Assembly (NCBI GenBank): GCA_018401055.1
Contig: JAGYLB010000090.1
Coordinates: forward strand, 1-44,667
Direction: 5' to 3'
Length of the DNA: 44,667 bases
From: Roseicyclus sp.
GTDB taxonomy: Bacteria > Pseudomonadota > Alphaproteobacteria > Rhodobacterales > Rhodobacteraceae
This document shows, in pieces, positions 26,565-34,986 of the stretch (positions are counted from its first letter, which is position 1; each line of letters begins with the position of its first letter). A program made the position numbers and the translations under genes. Below the pieces are notes generated by a model. It saw only the letters and a program-made list of their open reading frames with translations, made no database searches and had not been told where the DNA came from.

Positions 26565-27925
26565 GATGACGTCCCGGGAAGTGGTGTAGCTCACCGAGGG
26601 CCTCGCGCTCACTGGCGGGCCGAACTGGTCAGTCGGTCTAAGCAGCAGGCAGGCTGACGTTGAGATCATCGCAGACCGGCGCGAGCGTTTCCAGTGTCAT
26701 GTATCTGGCGCGCTGGACCGTCCATTCCTCGGTCTGCTCCATCAGGATTGCGCCGACGAGGCGGCGGATCGATGCCTCGTTCGGGAATATCCCGACGACA
26801 TCGGTGCGCCGCTTGATTTCGCCGTTCAGACGCTCGATCGGGTTTGTGCTGTGGAGCTTGGTGCGATGTTGCGCAGGGAAGGTCATGTAGGCCAGCACGT
26901 CCTCTTCGGCGGTATCCATGAGTGTGGCCAGCTTCGGGAGCTTGCCGCGCATCTGGTCGGCCACCAGGCGCCACTGGGCCTTGGCTGCCGTGTGGTCCGG
27001 CTGTGCGAAGGCGGTGGCGATGAAGGCCGAGACCACCCTGCGGCTGTTCTTGCCGGCATGGGCGAGAGCATTGCGCTGGAAATGCACCCGGCATCGCTGC
27101 CAACTCGTGGACAGGACGCGGGCCGTCGCGGCCTTGATCCCTTCATGTGCGTCGCTGATGACCAGCTTCACCCCGCCGAGACCCCGCCGCACGAGGTCCC
27201 GGAGGAACTCGGTCCAGAACGGCTCGGCTTCGGAGGCGCCGATGGCCATGCCCAGGACCTCACGACGCCCATCGGTGTTGACGCCGACCGCAAGGGTGAC
27301 GGCCACAGACACGATCCGCCCGCCCTGGCGCACCTTGAGGTAGGTGGCATCGATCCAGAGATAGGGCCATTCGCCCTCGATCGGCCGGGTCAGGAAGGCA
27401 TCGACACGTTCGTCGATCTCTTCGCAGAGACGGCTGACCTGGCTCTTCGAGATCCCGGTGCCGCCCATCGCCTGCACGAGGTCGTCCATCGAGCGCGTCG
27501 ATACGCCATGAACATAGGCCTCCTGGATCACGGCCGTGAGGGCCCTCTCGACCGAGCGCCGCGGCTCCAGGAAGGACGGGAAGTAGGAGCCGGTGCGCAG
27601 CCGCGGATGCGCAGCTCGACGCTTCCCGCCCGGGTCTCCCAATCCCGATCACGGTAGCCGTTGCGCTGCGCCAGCCGCTCGCTGCTCTTCTCGCCATAGT
27701 CAGCGCCTGTCCTGGCGCCAACCTCCAGCTCCATTAAGCGTTCGGCCGCGAAGCCGATCATCTCGCGCAGCAGGTCAGCATCGGCGCTCTTCTCCATCAG
27801 CGCGCGGAGGTCCATCATGGGTTTGGTCATCGGGGCATCCCTCGGTTCAGGTTGGTTGTCGCAACCCGACCCTACCGAGAAACCCGATGGCCACCGCAAG
27901 CTACACCACGCCTGGGGACGTCATC
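26565..27925 (-). mobile_element. IS256-family insertion sequence with 8-bp target duplication
   Basis: The element is 1361 bp. Terminal inverted repeats of 27 bp, GATGACGTCCC..GTGGTGTAGCT at 26565-26591 and its complement at 27899-27925, match at 23 positions. CTGCCACT occurs directly outside both ends (26557-26564 and 27926-27933), a perfect 8-bp duplication as expected for this family. The clean duplication points to a recent insertion. One transposase gene fills the minus strand. Confidence 0.93.
26638..27830 (-). CDS. IS256-family transposase; one frameshift
   Basis: Mutator-type DDE transposase of about 398 residues from ATG 27830 ([20 protein letters not shown]). Catalytic context is visible as [12 protein letters not shown] (D), [12 protein letters not shown] (D) and [15 protein letters not shown] (E), with the family-typical [13 protein letters not shown] before the last. 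The frame breaks near 27603: one missing C in CGCATCCGCGG joins SVELRI to [17 protein letters not shown]. Given the perfect target duplication and the many similar indels in this sequence, the gene is probably functional in the cell. Confidence 0.88.
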
Positions 27926-28022
27926 CTGCCACTCGCCAGTCTCGGATAGTGCGCCTGTAGCGAATGGCCGGTCTCGTGAGGCTGCAGTGCGGCATCGAAC
28001 TGTCGGTGAGTGGCGGCATTCC

Positions 28023-28064
28023 GCCGAGACGGGCGGCGCGGCGGGCATCGACGCTGGGGGCGGA
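28023..28064 (+). repeat. Dispersed repeat, copy B
   Basis: Matches copy A (14286-14327) at 39 of 42 positions. It lies in a gene-free stretch (27934-28197) between the IS256-type element and the acetyltransferase. It continues as CTTCGGCCATTCGCGGCGG, comparable to the segment after the other insertion element. It has no coding potential. Confidence 0.65.
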
Positions 28065-28197
28065 CTTCGGCCATTCGCGGCGGTCGCCGCAGCTGTCAGC
28101 GACAAGGAGAGAGCTGCGGCAGCCGCGTTATGAGGCGCGCGAGGGTGGCGCGGTCCCGCTCTGCGAGGGGATGGTGCCTTGGGGAAAGGTGCCTTGG

Positions 28198-28808
28198 CTA
28201 AAGCGGTTTCGTCAGCAGGATCCAGTCGTCGCCCGGGCCGTCCCAGCCACCCTTGAAGATTGGGCGGCGGGCCCTCTCGGTGTAGCCATGGGCGGCGTAG
28301 AGCGCGCGCGCTGGCGCGTTGGCGTCAGAGACGACCAAGCAGATCAGATCGTGGCCGCTGGCGCGGGCGATGGTCTCGGCTGTGTCGAGCAGTCGGTGGG
28401 CGAGGCCCTGGCGGCGGGCGCCTCGACAGTGGCGACGTCGTTGAGGTACCAGCTGCCGAGGACGAGATTTTGAAGTTCAAGAACGGAGAGGTAGAGGCCG
28501 GCCTCAGGGAGTTCCAAGGGCTCCAGCCCGATCGGATTGCCCAACAATACCGCCTCGACGCCCTCGCCTCGATCCACGACGATCATGATCTGGCCCGCTT
28601 CCATGCGGCCGATCTGGCGGAGGCGGCCGATTTCCCACGGATCGCCCTCAGCGCCAGCCTTCTCCTGCCAGCGGTGCAGGTGGAGGCCGCCCGAGGCTTC
28701 GTTGTTGAGCTGCGCGACGGTAGCCGCATCCTCGCGCCGGAAGAGGCGGAGCGGCGGCGCGAGCGGGATCGGGCAAGCGGCTTCTGTGAGCATGGGCGTG
28801 CTGGGCAT
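28198..28808 (-). CDS. GNAT acetyltransferase; one frameshift
   Basis: GCN5-related N-acetyltransferase of about 203 residues from ATG 28808. The N-terminal part (LRLFRREDAATVAQLNNEA) is the usual strand 1-helix 1. YLNDVATVEAARRQGLAHRL with HDLICLVVSDANAPARALYAAHGY is the acetyl-CoA-binding motif A/B region. The frame breaks near 28425: restoring one G (GCG GCC CGC CGC CAG) links VEA to ARRQGLAH, and the protein ends WILLTKPL at a TAG (28198-28200). The substrate is unknown. Confidence 0.78.
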
Positions 28809-29183
28809 GGGTGCTCTTCCCTCAGGTTTGTTCAGCAGACCTGAACAAGCATATCTCTAGTGGCCTACGATTCGCCTGTTGAATCGACTGACAGGTCCTG
28901 CGGGTCAGGCGTTCTACGCCCGTGCCGGCAGCGGCTGTCGTCTAGGCACGCAGATTTCTGCGGATCACCCCACCGTCTGCGAACGACCGCTCCGTGCGCG
29001 TTTCTGCCGGTCGTCGCCGGAACCCGAACGGCAGCAAAGTCCCGCACAGCAGACCTCGGCGCAGAATGCCTCGACCGTCCGCTTCCCGCGCACCTCAGCC
29101 ATTCGTGCGCCGTGCAGTATCAGTCACTCTGGGCTCGGAGCGGACCTTGGCTGCTGATTGCGTGAAGGTCCGCTCAGGGCCGT
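28809..29183. other. Gene-free stretch with a 10-bp stem hairpin
   Basis: No convincing gene. AGCGGACCTT (29139-29148) and AAGGTCCGCT (29165-29174) are perfect complements with a 16-nt loop, just past the end of the antitoxin gene, so they could terminate its transcript, though no T-run follows. The sequence before it has the look of a dispersed intergenic repeat. Confidence 0.5.
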
Positions 29184-29528
29184 CTACTCCGCCAGATCGT
29201 CCAGCGTGACGTCGAGCGCGCCCGCGAGGGCGCGCAAGCTGGCGACCGAACCCTGTTTCCGGCCGGTCTCGATCTCGGCGACGGTGACGCGGTTGACCCC
29301 GGCCCTTTCGGCCAGTGTGGCTTGGGTCAGGCCCCGCAGGTCCCGGTAGACGCGCAGCGGGCTTTCCCCGTCGAGCAACCGGTTTGCGTAAACAGCAGGG
29401 ATCAGTTCCTCCGCCCCTGCCGCCAAGGCAGCCTTTGCCCGATCATAGCTCTGCAGATCGGCCAGATCCTCGGCTGCGGCCCGCAGGCGGTCGTATTCCT
29501 CGCGCGGGATCGTCACCATCTCGTTCAT
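29184..29528 (-). CDS. XRE/HTH antitoxin, apparently orphaned
   Basis: Protein of 114 residues. The N-terminus (MNEMVTIPREEYDRLRAAAEDLADLQSYD) is a typical toxin-binding or dimerisation segment. The C-terminal half is a helix-turn-helix (LRGLTQATLAERAGVNRVTVAEIETGRKQGS). Antitoxins of this build pair with RelE/ParE-type toxins encoded just upstream. Here the upstream frame keeps only the last 50 residues of such a toxin, so the antitoxin is intact but its partner is not. It starts 12 bp after the toxin fragment stop and may still autorepress the remaining promoter or neutralise a related toxin elsewhere. Confidence 0.82.
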   Translation of the reverse strand: MNEMVTIPREEYDRLRAAAEDLADLQSYDRAKAALAAGAEELIPAVYANRLLDGESPLRVYRDLRGLTQATLAERAGVNRVTVAEIETGRKQGSVASLRALAGALDVTLDDLAE

Positions 29529-29539
29529 GTCAGTCCCTT

Positions 29540-30571
29540 TCAGTCATAGACGCCACCGCGTGGGCCAATATCGAGAACCGCCAGGACATTGCCCTGGTCA
29601 TCCATGATCACGCGCCAGTCCCCAACCCGCAGTCGGATCCCCTCTCGCCCCTTGAGGGATTTCACGTTGTTGCTCTGTGAGGCCGGGTTCCGGGCATAGG
29701 CCTCTTCCATCGCGCGCGCGGGATCGGAGGTGAAGCCCAGAATGGCGATGTGATGATTGACCAGCGACAGCACCATGTTGGCCTCTGCGCTTTGAGGGTC
29801 GAGCGCCAGCGCGCGTTCGAGCAGGGTCTTGGCCGAGGCATAGGCCTCGGGCGTGAAATCATGGAGCAGGTGCCATGACCGCATGGTAAGTTCCCACACG
29901 GTCAGGTCCGGTCGGCTGAGGCGCTCGACCGGCTTTTCGATGGTGCTGAGATGCACGATGGTCTGGATCGAGGCTACGACCTGCCGCGTGATCTGGTCTT
30001 GCAAGTCGAAGACATCCTCGAGGCGGCCATCGTAGCGGTCCGACCAGACGTGCCCGCCGGTCAGCCCGTCGATCAGTTGCGCGGTAACCCTGACCCGGTC
30101 GCCCGACCGGCGCACGCTGCCCTCGAGCACAAAGCGCACGCCCAGTTCGGCCGCGACACGGCGCACATCGACGTTGCTGCCCCTGTAGGTGAAGGTCCTG
30201 TTGCGGGCGATGATCAACAGCTACGGCGACCGGGACAGGGCGGTGATGATGTCGGCGGTGATCGCGTCCGAGAAGAACTCCTGACCGGGATCGTCGGACA
30301 TGTTTTCGAAGGCGAGCACGGCGATCGAGGGCTTGACGGGACGCAGTGGCAGGTCGCTCGCTGGGTCTGCGGGCGTGTCTGTCGCGACCCGTTTTCGCAG
30401 GTCCATCTTGGTGGACACGCCGAGCTTGCGGCAGATCGTGGCCAGATGGGTGCGCACGGTCGAGGGGGCGAGGTTCAGGCGGTCAGCGATTTGCTGGTAG
30501 GTCTTACCCTCGGCGAAGGCCGCCGCGATTTCGCTTACGCGCGCGCTGAGCAGGGCGGGCCCGCCGCTCAT
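29540..30571 (-). pseudogene. Truncated LuxR/TPR regulator fused to a RelE-type toxin C-terminus
   Basis: The first part (30571-30221) is a LuxR-type HTH (TYQQIADRLNLAPSTVRTHL) followed by SIAVLAFENMSDDPGQEFFS. An in-frame TAG at 30221-30223 interrupts it, after which the same frame continues LLIIARNRTFTYRG...LEGSVRRSGDRV and one TPR-like region, a domain order known from adenylate-cyclase-like TPR proteins. At about 29690-29700 the sequence switches without a frame change to RNPASQSNNVKSLKGREGIRLRVGDWRVIM...DIGPRGGVYD, the C-terminal half of a RelE/ParE toxin. The TPR C-terminus and toxin N-terminus are missing, consistent with a deletion. It overlaps the LuxR-GAF gene by ATGA. Confidence 0.75.
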
Positions 30572-31380
30572 TCCGACATGGCCTTGGCGCGCAGCGCGCT
30601 GATCATCCGCGCGTTGTCGAGCGCGATCACGCTCTGATCGGCAAAGGTCTGAGCCAATGCCGTGGCCTGCGCGTTGAATGGCCGGACGGTCTTGCGGTAG
30701 ATCGTGAAGGCCCCCGCGAGGTCATCGCCCGCGATCATCGGGATCGCCACGAAGGACCGGGCGCCGCCAAGGATCGCGGTGGCGTAGCGCAGCGGATCAT
30801 CGCTCTGGAAGATCTCCTCCGCCCGGACATCGAAGATGTTCACGACGCCAGGGTTGGCCGCCAGCCGCCCGAGCCCCGTGCGCGGGCTTGCCGGGAACAC
30901 GCCATGCGCATCGAGCCAGTCCTGGAACGGTTTCGGGATGCCCCTTGTGTGACTGGCCGCGAAGCGCCCGCCGCCATGATGGTCGAACAAGATGCCGAAC
31001 TCGGCCTCGCAAAGGTCGAGTGCGAACCCGAGGATCGCCGACATCACCGCGTCGATGTCGCCGCCCGACCGGCTGATGATGCGCAACACCTCGGCCAGAG
31101 CGTGTTCGCGGCGCAACGACTCCTCCAGGCTCAACGCAAGTTCGGAGATCACTGCGGCATGGTCGGTCTGCATGTCGAGGGCCGGGGGCGCGCCGCCGAG
31201 CCGGGCATGCAGGTCCAGTTTCGAGGAGACCTCGAGCTTGCGATAGATCGTGGCCAGATGCGTGCGCACGGTCGAGGGCGCAATGCCAAGCCGGGTCGCG
31301 ATTGCCTGATAGGTCTCGCCCTGCGCATAGGCAGTGGCGATCTCGATTTCGCGTGGGCTGAGGATGTCTTCGGGTGACAT
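30568..31380 (-). CDS. LuxR-type regulator with GAF domain
   Basis: Protein of 270 residues from ATG 31380 (MSPEDILSPREIEIATAYAQ). Unusually, the LuxR helix-turn-helix (TYQAIATRLGIAPSTVRTHLATIYRKL) is N-terminal. A helical linker (about 90-115) leads to a GAF domain (about 115-265; ILFDHHGGGRFAASHTRG, SFVAIPMIAGDDLAGAFTIY). The HTH is closely similar to that of the following truncated gene, so the two are probably duplicates. An upstream in-frame ATG at 31420 is possible. It is divergent from the NTF2-like gene, with repeats in the shared promoter. A ligand or redox signal for the GAF domain cannot be deduced. Confidence 0.78.
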   Translation of the reverse strand: MSPEDILSPREIEIATAYAQGETYQAIATRLGIAPSTVRTHLATIYRKLEVSSKLDLHARLGGAPPALDMQTDHAAVISELALSLEESLRREHALAEVLRIISRSGGDIDAVMSAILGFALDLCEAEFGILFDHHGGGRFAASHTRGIPKPFQDWLDAHGVFPASPRTGLGRLAANPGVVNIFDVRAEEIFQSDDPLRYATAILGGARSFVAIPMIAGDDLAGAFTIYRKTVRPFNAQATALAQTFADQSVIALDNARMISALRAKAMSE

Positions 31381-31468
31381 GGTGAGCCGGGTCGTCCCTT
31401 GGCTGACGTGCAAAACCATCCTGTGGCACCCGGGGTGATCAGGCAATCCCGCAGATGCTGTAGCCGAA

Positions 31469-31499
31469 TACTGCACGCGGCCGGTGCAGATTACTGCAC
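31469..31499. promoter_or_regulatory. Repeated TACTGCAC motif in divergent promoter
   Basis: TACTGCAC occurs at 31469-31476 and 31492-31499, and GTGCAG at 31484-31489 forms an inverted pair with the first copy (CTGCAC-N7-GTGCAG). The cluster lies midway between the LuxR-GAF gene (start 31380, minus) and the NTF2-like gene (start 31566, plus). It is a plausible operator for the LuxR-type regulator. Confidence 0.45.
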
Positions 31500-31565
31500 C
31501 TGCCGGATTCCCCGCAGGCCGCCCGGGGCGCAAGCTGTCCACACCTGCAACGAAAGGATGGACAG

Positions 31566-31979
31566 ATGAGCATCGAACAGACAGCGCGTGATTTCTTCGA
31601 AGCCTGCGAGACGGGTGGGGGCTGGGAGGCCTGCAAGGGCTATTGCCATGACGGCGCGAGCTTTGCCTGCCAGGCGGATGCGCTGGCCGAGACCACCACG
31701 ATGGAGGGCTACGCCGAATGGATGAAGGGCTTGCTCGGTCCGATCCCTGACGGGCGGTATGAGCTGACAGCCTTTGCCGTCGACGCGGATCGGGGCATGG
31801 TGGTTGCCGCGGCGGTGTTCCACGGCACCCAGACCGGCGCTGGTGGGCCGGGCACGCCCACCGGCAAGACCGTGGCGTCGGACTACGCCTATGTCATGCG
31901 GTTCGAGGGCGACCACATCGCGCACATGACCAAGATATGGAACGACGCGCAGGCGCTGCGTCAGCTCGGGTGGGCGTGA
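31566..31979 (+). CDS. NTF2-like/SnoaL-fold protein
   Basis: Protein of 137 residues from ATG 31566 with AAAGGA upstream (31554-31559). The pattern (IEQTARDFFEACETGGGWEACKGYCHDGASFAC... to DYAYVMRFEGDHIAHMTKIWND) is that of a cone-shaped SnoaL or nuclear-transport-factor-2-like fold. Such proteins can be cyclases, isomerases or ligand-binding proteins, and the reaction cannot be assigned. It is first in a run of coupled genes (acetyltransferase, MFS transporter, DUF1185 protein), with TGATG overlap to the next. Confidence 0.75.
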   Translation: MSIEQTARDFFEACETGGGWEACKGYCHDGASFACQADALAETTTMEGYAEWMKGLLGPIPDGRYELTAFAVDADRGMVVAAAVFHGTQTGAGGPGTPTGKTVASDYAYVMRFEGDHIAHMTKIWNDAQALRQLGWA

Positions 31980-32533
31980 TGACCACGGTCCAACCCGCAG
32001 CCGGTGGTGCCACCGCCTCGCCCTACCGTATCACCTCGGTGACGGAGGTGACGGATCGTGACGCACTGGATGCCTTGATGTTGGAGTACTATGGCGTGCT
32101 CGTGGAAAAGCTGAAGGTGGCGGGGGTGCCGGGCGGCTATACGGCGGCGGGGCTCAAGGCGTCGTTCTGGCCAAACCTGCACCAGATCCTGCCGCCGCAC
32201 GGGCGGCTTTTGCTGGTGCATGACGCCGGGGGGCGGCTGGTGGGATGCGCGTCGCTGCAACAAGCGGGCCCCGACGCGGGAGAGTTCAAGCGCCTCTATA
32301 TCCGGCCCGAGGCCAATGGCCACGGGCTTGGCCGGATGCTTGTCACCGCGCACATGGAGGCGGCCAAGGCGATGGGTTGGCGCAGGATCGTGATCAACAT
32401 CCTCAAGGGAAACACGGAGAGCATCCGCATCTTCGAAGCCCTCGAATTTCGCTACATCGACCGCTATCCGGAGTGTTTCGACCCGATCGATCTCGACCCC
32501 TGGTTCGTCTACATGCAGCGTGATCTGACGTGA
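31979..32533 (+). CDS. GNAT acetyltransferase
   Basis: Intact 184-residue acetyltransferase. Its start codon overlaps the preceding stop (TGATG). Motif A is visible as EFKRLYIRPEANGHGLGRML, followed by AKAMGWRRIVINILKGNTESIRIFEALEFRYIDRYPE. It probably acetylates a small amine, but the substrate is unknown. Its end overlaps the GTG of the MFS gene by 4 bp (GTGA), so the acetyltransferase and exporter may act on the same compound. Confidence 0.85.
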   Translation: MTTVQPAAGGATASPYRITSVTEVTDRDALDALMLEYYGVLVEKLKVAGVPGGYTAAGLKASFWPNLHQILPPHGRLLLVHDAGGRLVGCASLQQAGPDAGEFKRLYIRPEANGHGLGRMLVTAHMEAAKAMGWRRIVINILKGNTESIRIFEALEFRYIDRYPECFDPIDLDPWFVYMQRDLT

Positions 32534-33708
32534 CGCGCTGGCACATGCTTGCGTTGCTCTTCGCCGCGCGGATTGGCCTCGGCGTCAATTTCCAGGCCAT
32601 GGGCTCCACTGGCGACCAACTGGGCGACGCCTTCGGTCTGGGCTATGCGCAAATCGGGCCTCATGATCGGGCTGTTTACGGCGCCGGGGCTGTTTCTGGC
32701 GCTGCCGGCGGGGTATGCGGGGCGGTTCGCATCGGATCGGCTGCTGTGTGGTCTGGGCCTCACGGGGTTGGCCATCGGCGCGCTGTGACCGCTGCGGCGC
32801 CGGGGCCCGATCAGATCGCGGTTGGGCGGCTGGTGGCGGGCGCAGGCGGCCTTTTCGCGATGCTTTACTTCACCAAGATGGCGGCCGACTGGTTCGAGGG
32901 GCGCGAGATGGCGACCGCCATGAGCATCCTGGTGACAAGCTGGCCCTTCGGCATCGCCATGGGTCAGGTCGGGCACACCTGGCTGGCCGAGGTCTTCGGC
33001 TGGCGCGTGCCATTCCTTGTCGCCGCCGCCTACTGCGCCGTCGCCGCGCTGGCGGTCTTCGCCCTCTACCGCGCGCCCAATGATCTGCCGCGGCTGCAGT
33101 CCACCGGCAAGGCGCGGCTCCTGCAGCGGGAATGGGGGCTTGTCGCCTGCGCTGGTGTGGCCTGGGGGGCATTCAACGCCGGCTATGTCACTTACCTCAG
33201 CTTTGGGCCGGAAATGCTGAAGGCCCAGGGGCTGGGTGTGCTGGCGGCGGCCTCGATCATAAGCGTCGGCAGTTGGACCACGATCGCTTCCGGCACGATC
33301 TGCGGCCAGATCGCAGACCGTCTGGGCCACACGAACCGCATCCTCGCCGTCACCATGGCGGCAGCCATTGTCGCCCTTTGTTGCTGTCGGTTCCGGGCGC
33401 GGGGCTTGGGGCGAGCCTGCTCTTCGGTCTCGTCGGCATGGCCCCTGCAGGTGTGATCATCGCGTTGGCGGGCCAGGCGGTCGCTGTCGAACGGCGGGCG
33501 TTCGGCATGGGGTGTTTCTCACCATCTACTATGCAATCATCACCGCAGCCCCGCCACTGGCCGTAGCTGGATATTCGACAAGACCGGAGCGCCGGACGGA
33601 GCAGTCCTTTTGGGTATCGGGCTCTTCGCTGTCGTGCTGCCGGCAGCGATGCTCTTCCGGGTCATCAAGTCGCGCCCGGTCGCCACTCCGAAACACGAGA
33701 CTGCCTGA
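32530..33708 (+). CDS. MFS transporter; at least five frameshifts
   Basis: Inner-membrane transporter reconstructed over all three frames, about 390 residues. The frame order is HMLALLFAARIGLGVNFQAM (start GTG 32530), LMIGLFTAPGLFLALPAGYA (shift near 32655), QIAVGRLVAGAGGLFAMLYF with MATAMSILVTSWPFGIAMGQ (near 32783), LLLSVPGAGLGASLLFGLVG (near 33380), VFLTIYYAIITAAPPLAVAG (near 33512) and WIFDKTGAPDGAVLLGIGLF (near 33562). It ends VATPKHETA at a TGA at 33706-33708. The repeated short indels suggest sequencing error, though true decay cannot be excluded for this non-essential gene. The substrate is unknown. Confidence 0.7.
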
Positions 33709-34250
33709 TGCTGATCCGAAAGACGATGCTCATCCTGGACCGGACCGAGACAGACGAGATGGGCACCCCCTGCGCCCCGCTCACCCGGGTGGTGGCGCTG
33801 GCCGTGCTGCGGAATCCTTTCGCCGGGGTGGATCAGGACGACCTGACGGACCTGTTCGAATACGGCGCATCGCTTGGCGCGCAACTGGCGGCAGAAGCCA
33901 TGGCCACCCTCGGTGCGCCGCCTGTCAGCTACGGCAAGGCCGCCATCGTCGGCGCCAATGGGACGGCCGAGCATGGTGCCGCACTCTTGCATCCGCGACT
34001 GGGAAAGCCCGTGCGCGCGGCCATCGGTGGCGGTCAGGCGTTCATGCCCTCGACCGTGAAGCTGGGTGGCCTTGGCTGTTTCATCGACCTGCCGCTCGGG
34101 CACAAGGGCGAGGCTTGGTCCTTCGATCACATCGACACCCTGAGCATCGCTGTTCCCGACGCGCCCTGCCCGAGCGAGATCGTCGTCTGTGTCGGCCTGT
34201 CTGATGGCGCGCGGATCCGGGCGCGTATCGGCAAGGGACCAAGCCGATGA
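33708..34250 (+). CDS. Amino acid synthesis family protein (DUF1185)
   Basis: Intact 180-residue protein beginning on the ATG that overlaps the MFS stop (TGATG). The sequence (TRVVALAVLRNPFAG, YGKAAIVGANGTAEHGAALLHPRLGKPVRAAIGGG, LPLGHKGEAWSFDH, EIVVCVGLSDGARIRARIG) matches my memory of the amino-acid-synthesis (AA_synth, DUF1185) family. The biochemical role of that family is unclear. It is cotranscribed with an acetyltransferase and a transporter, which suggests a small-metabolite pathway. Nothing convincing is encoded between it and the terminator at 34441-34480. Confidence 0.75.
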   Translation: MLIRKTMLILDRTETDEMGTPCAPLTRVVALAVLRNPFAGVDQDDLTDLFEYGASLGAQLAAEAMATLGAPPVSYGKAAIVGANGTAEHGAALLHPRLGKPVRAAIGGGQAFMPSTVKLGGLGCFIDLPLGHKGEAWSFDHIDTLSIAVPDAPCPSEIVVCVGLSDGARIRARIGKGPSR

Positions 34251-34440
34251 AAGCGTGGTCAAGACCTGCCTGTCCGACGGCCGCCTGATCGAAGCAGGCC
34301 TTCGCTGCAACGCCACCCCAATGGCCGCTATGGGCCGTCCGCGCAGACGTTCGCCACGCTGCACGAGCGAACTCGACATGGCACGCCGCGGCCAGAAAGG
34401 GCTTCGATCTGCCCCCTCGACGGCTGGGGCGCGACAGAAC

Positions 34441-34480
34441 TCAAACGAAAACGCCCCGCAGGATCATTCCTGAGGGGCGT
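34441..34480 (-). terminator. Intrinsic terminator after rpmB
   Basis: ACGCCCC-g-CAGGA-tcat-TCCTG-a-GGGGCGT (34451-34480) folds into a long stem. Read on the minus strand, it is followed by TTTCGTTTGA. It lies 25 bp past the rpmB stop and faces the end of the DUF1185 operon on the other strand, so it could serve both. Confidence 0.8.
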
Positions 34481-34504
34481 CACTAACCATTCGGTCAAAA
34501 AAGC

Positions 34505-34796
34505 TCAGGCCTGTGCGGCCTGGGCCTTGGCGATCTCTTTCTTGATCTTCAGCGCCTTGTCGGACAGCTCGACATCCTTGGCCTTGGCCATGAACGCGTC
34601 CAGACCGCCGCGGTGATCCACCGAGCGCAGCGCGTGATTCGAGATGCGCAGCTTGAAGCTGCGGCCCAGAATATCCGAACCCAGCGTGACATCGGTCAGG
34701 TTGGGCAGGAAACGGCGCCGGGTCTTGTTGTTGGCGTGGCTGACATTGTTGCCAGTCATCGGGCCTTTGCCGGAAAGTTCGCAGGACGCGCGACAT
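34505..34796 (-). CDS. rpmB: 50S ribosomal protein L28; one frameshift
   Basis: Large-subunit ribosomal protein. [60 protein letters not shown] and the Lys/Ala-rich C-terminus ([14 protein letters not shown]) are diagnostic. The ATG at 34796 (MSRV) is in a different frame from the rest because of an extra C in GTCCTGCGAAC (about 34781-34784); with GTCTGC the protein reads [12 protein letters not shown]. An essential gene cannot be broken this way in a living cell, so this is strong evidence for sequence errors in the window. A terminator follows. Confidence 0.93.
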
Positions 34797-34986
34797 GGGG
34801 TGATCCTCGACAGCTCAGAAACGGAAAGGGCGTGTGGCATGGCCCACGCCCGCAAATCTGGGCGGGGGATACGGGCGGGGGCCACCGGAGTCAAGCCGTG
34901 AATGCGCCCCATGGTCACTTGTCGGGAAGGGTCCGCAAAGGCACGATGCGCCCGGCCCGGCAACAGACCGGCGCAGGGGGCAGTCC

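Noticed and set aside
26283..26657. Plus-strand frame running into the left end of the IS256-type element
   Set aside because: It spans the element boundary and inverted repeat and has no coding signature, so it cannot be an ancestral gene.
28860..29165. Plus-strand frames of 90-100 codons between the acetyltransferase and antitoxin genes
   Set aside because: Several overlapping frames of equal length with Arg/Ser/Pro-rich composition and no domain; they are consistent with non-coding GC-rich DNA.
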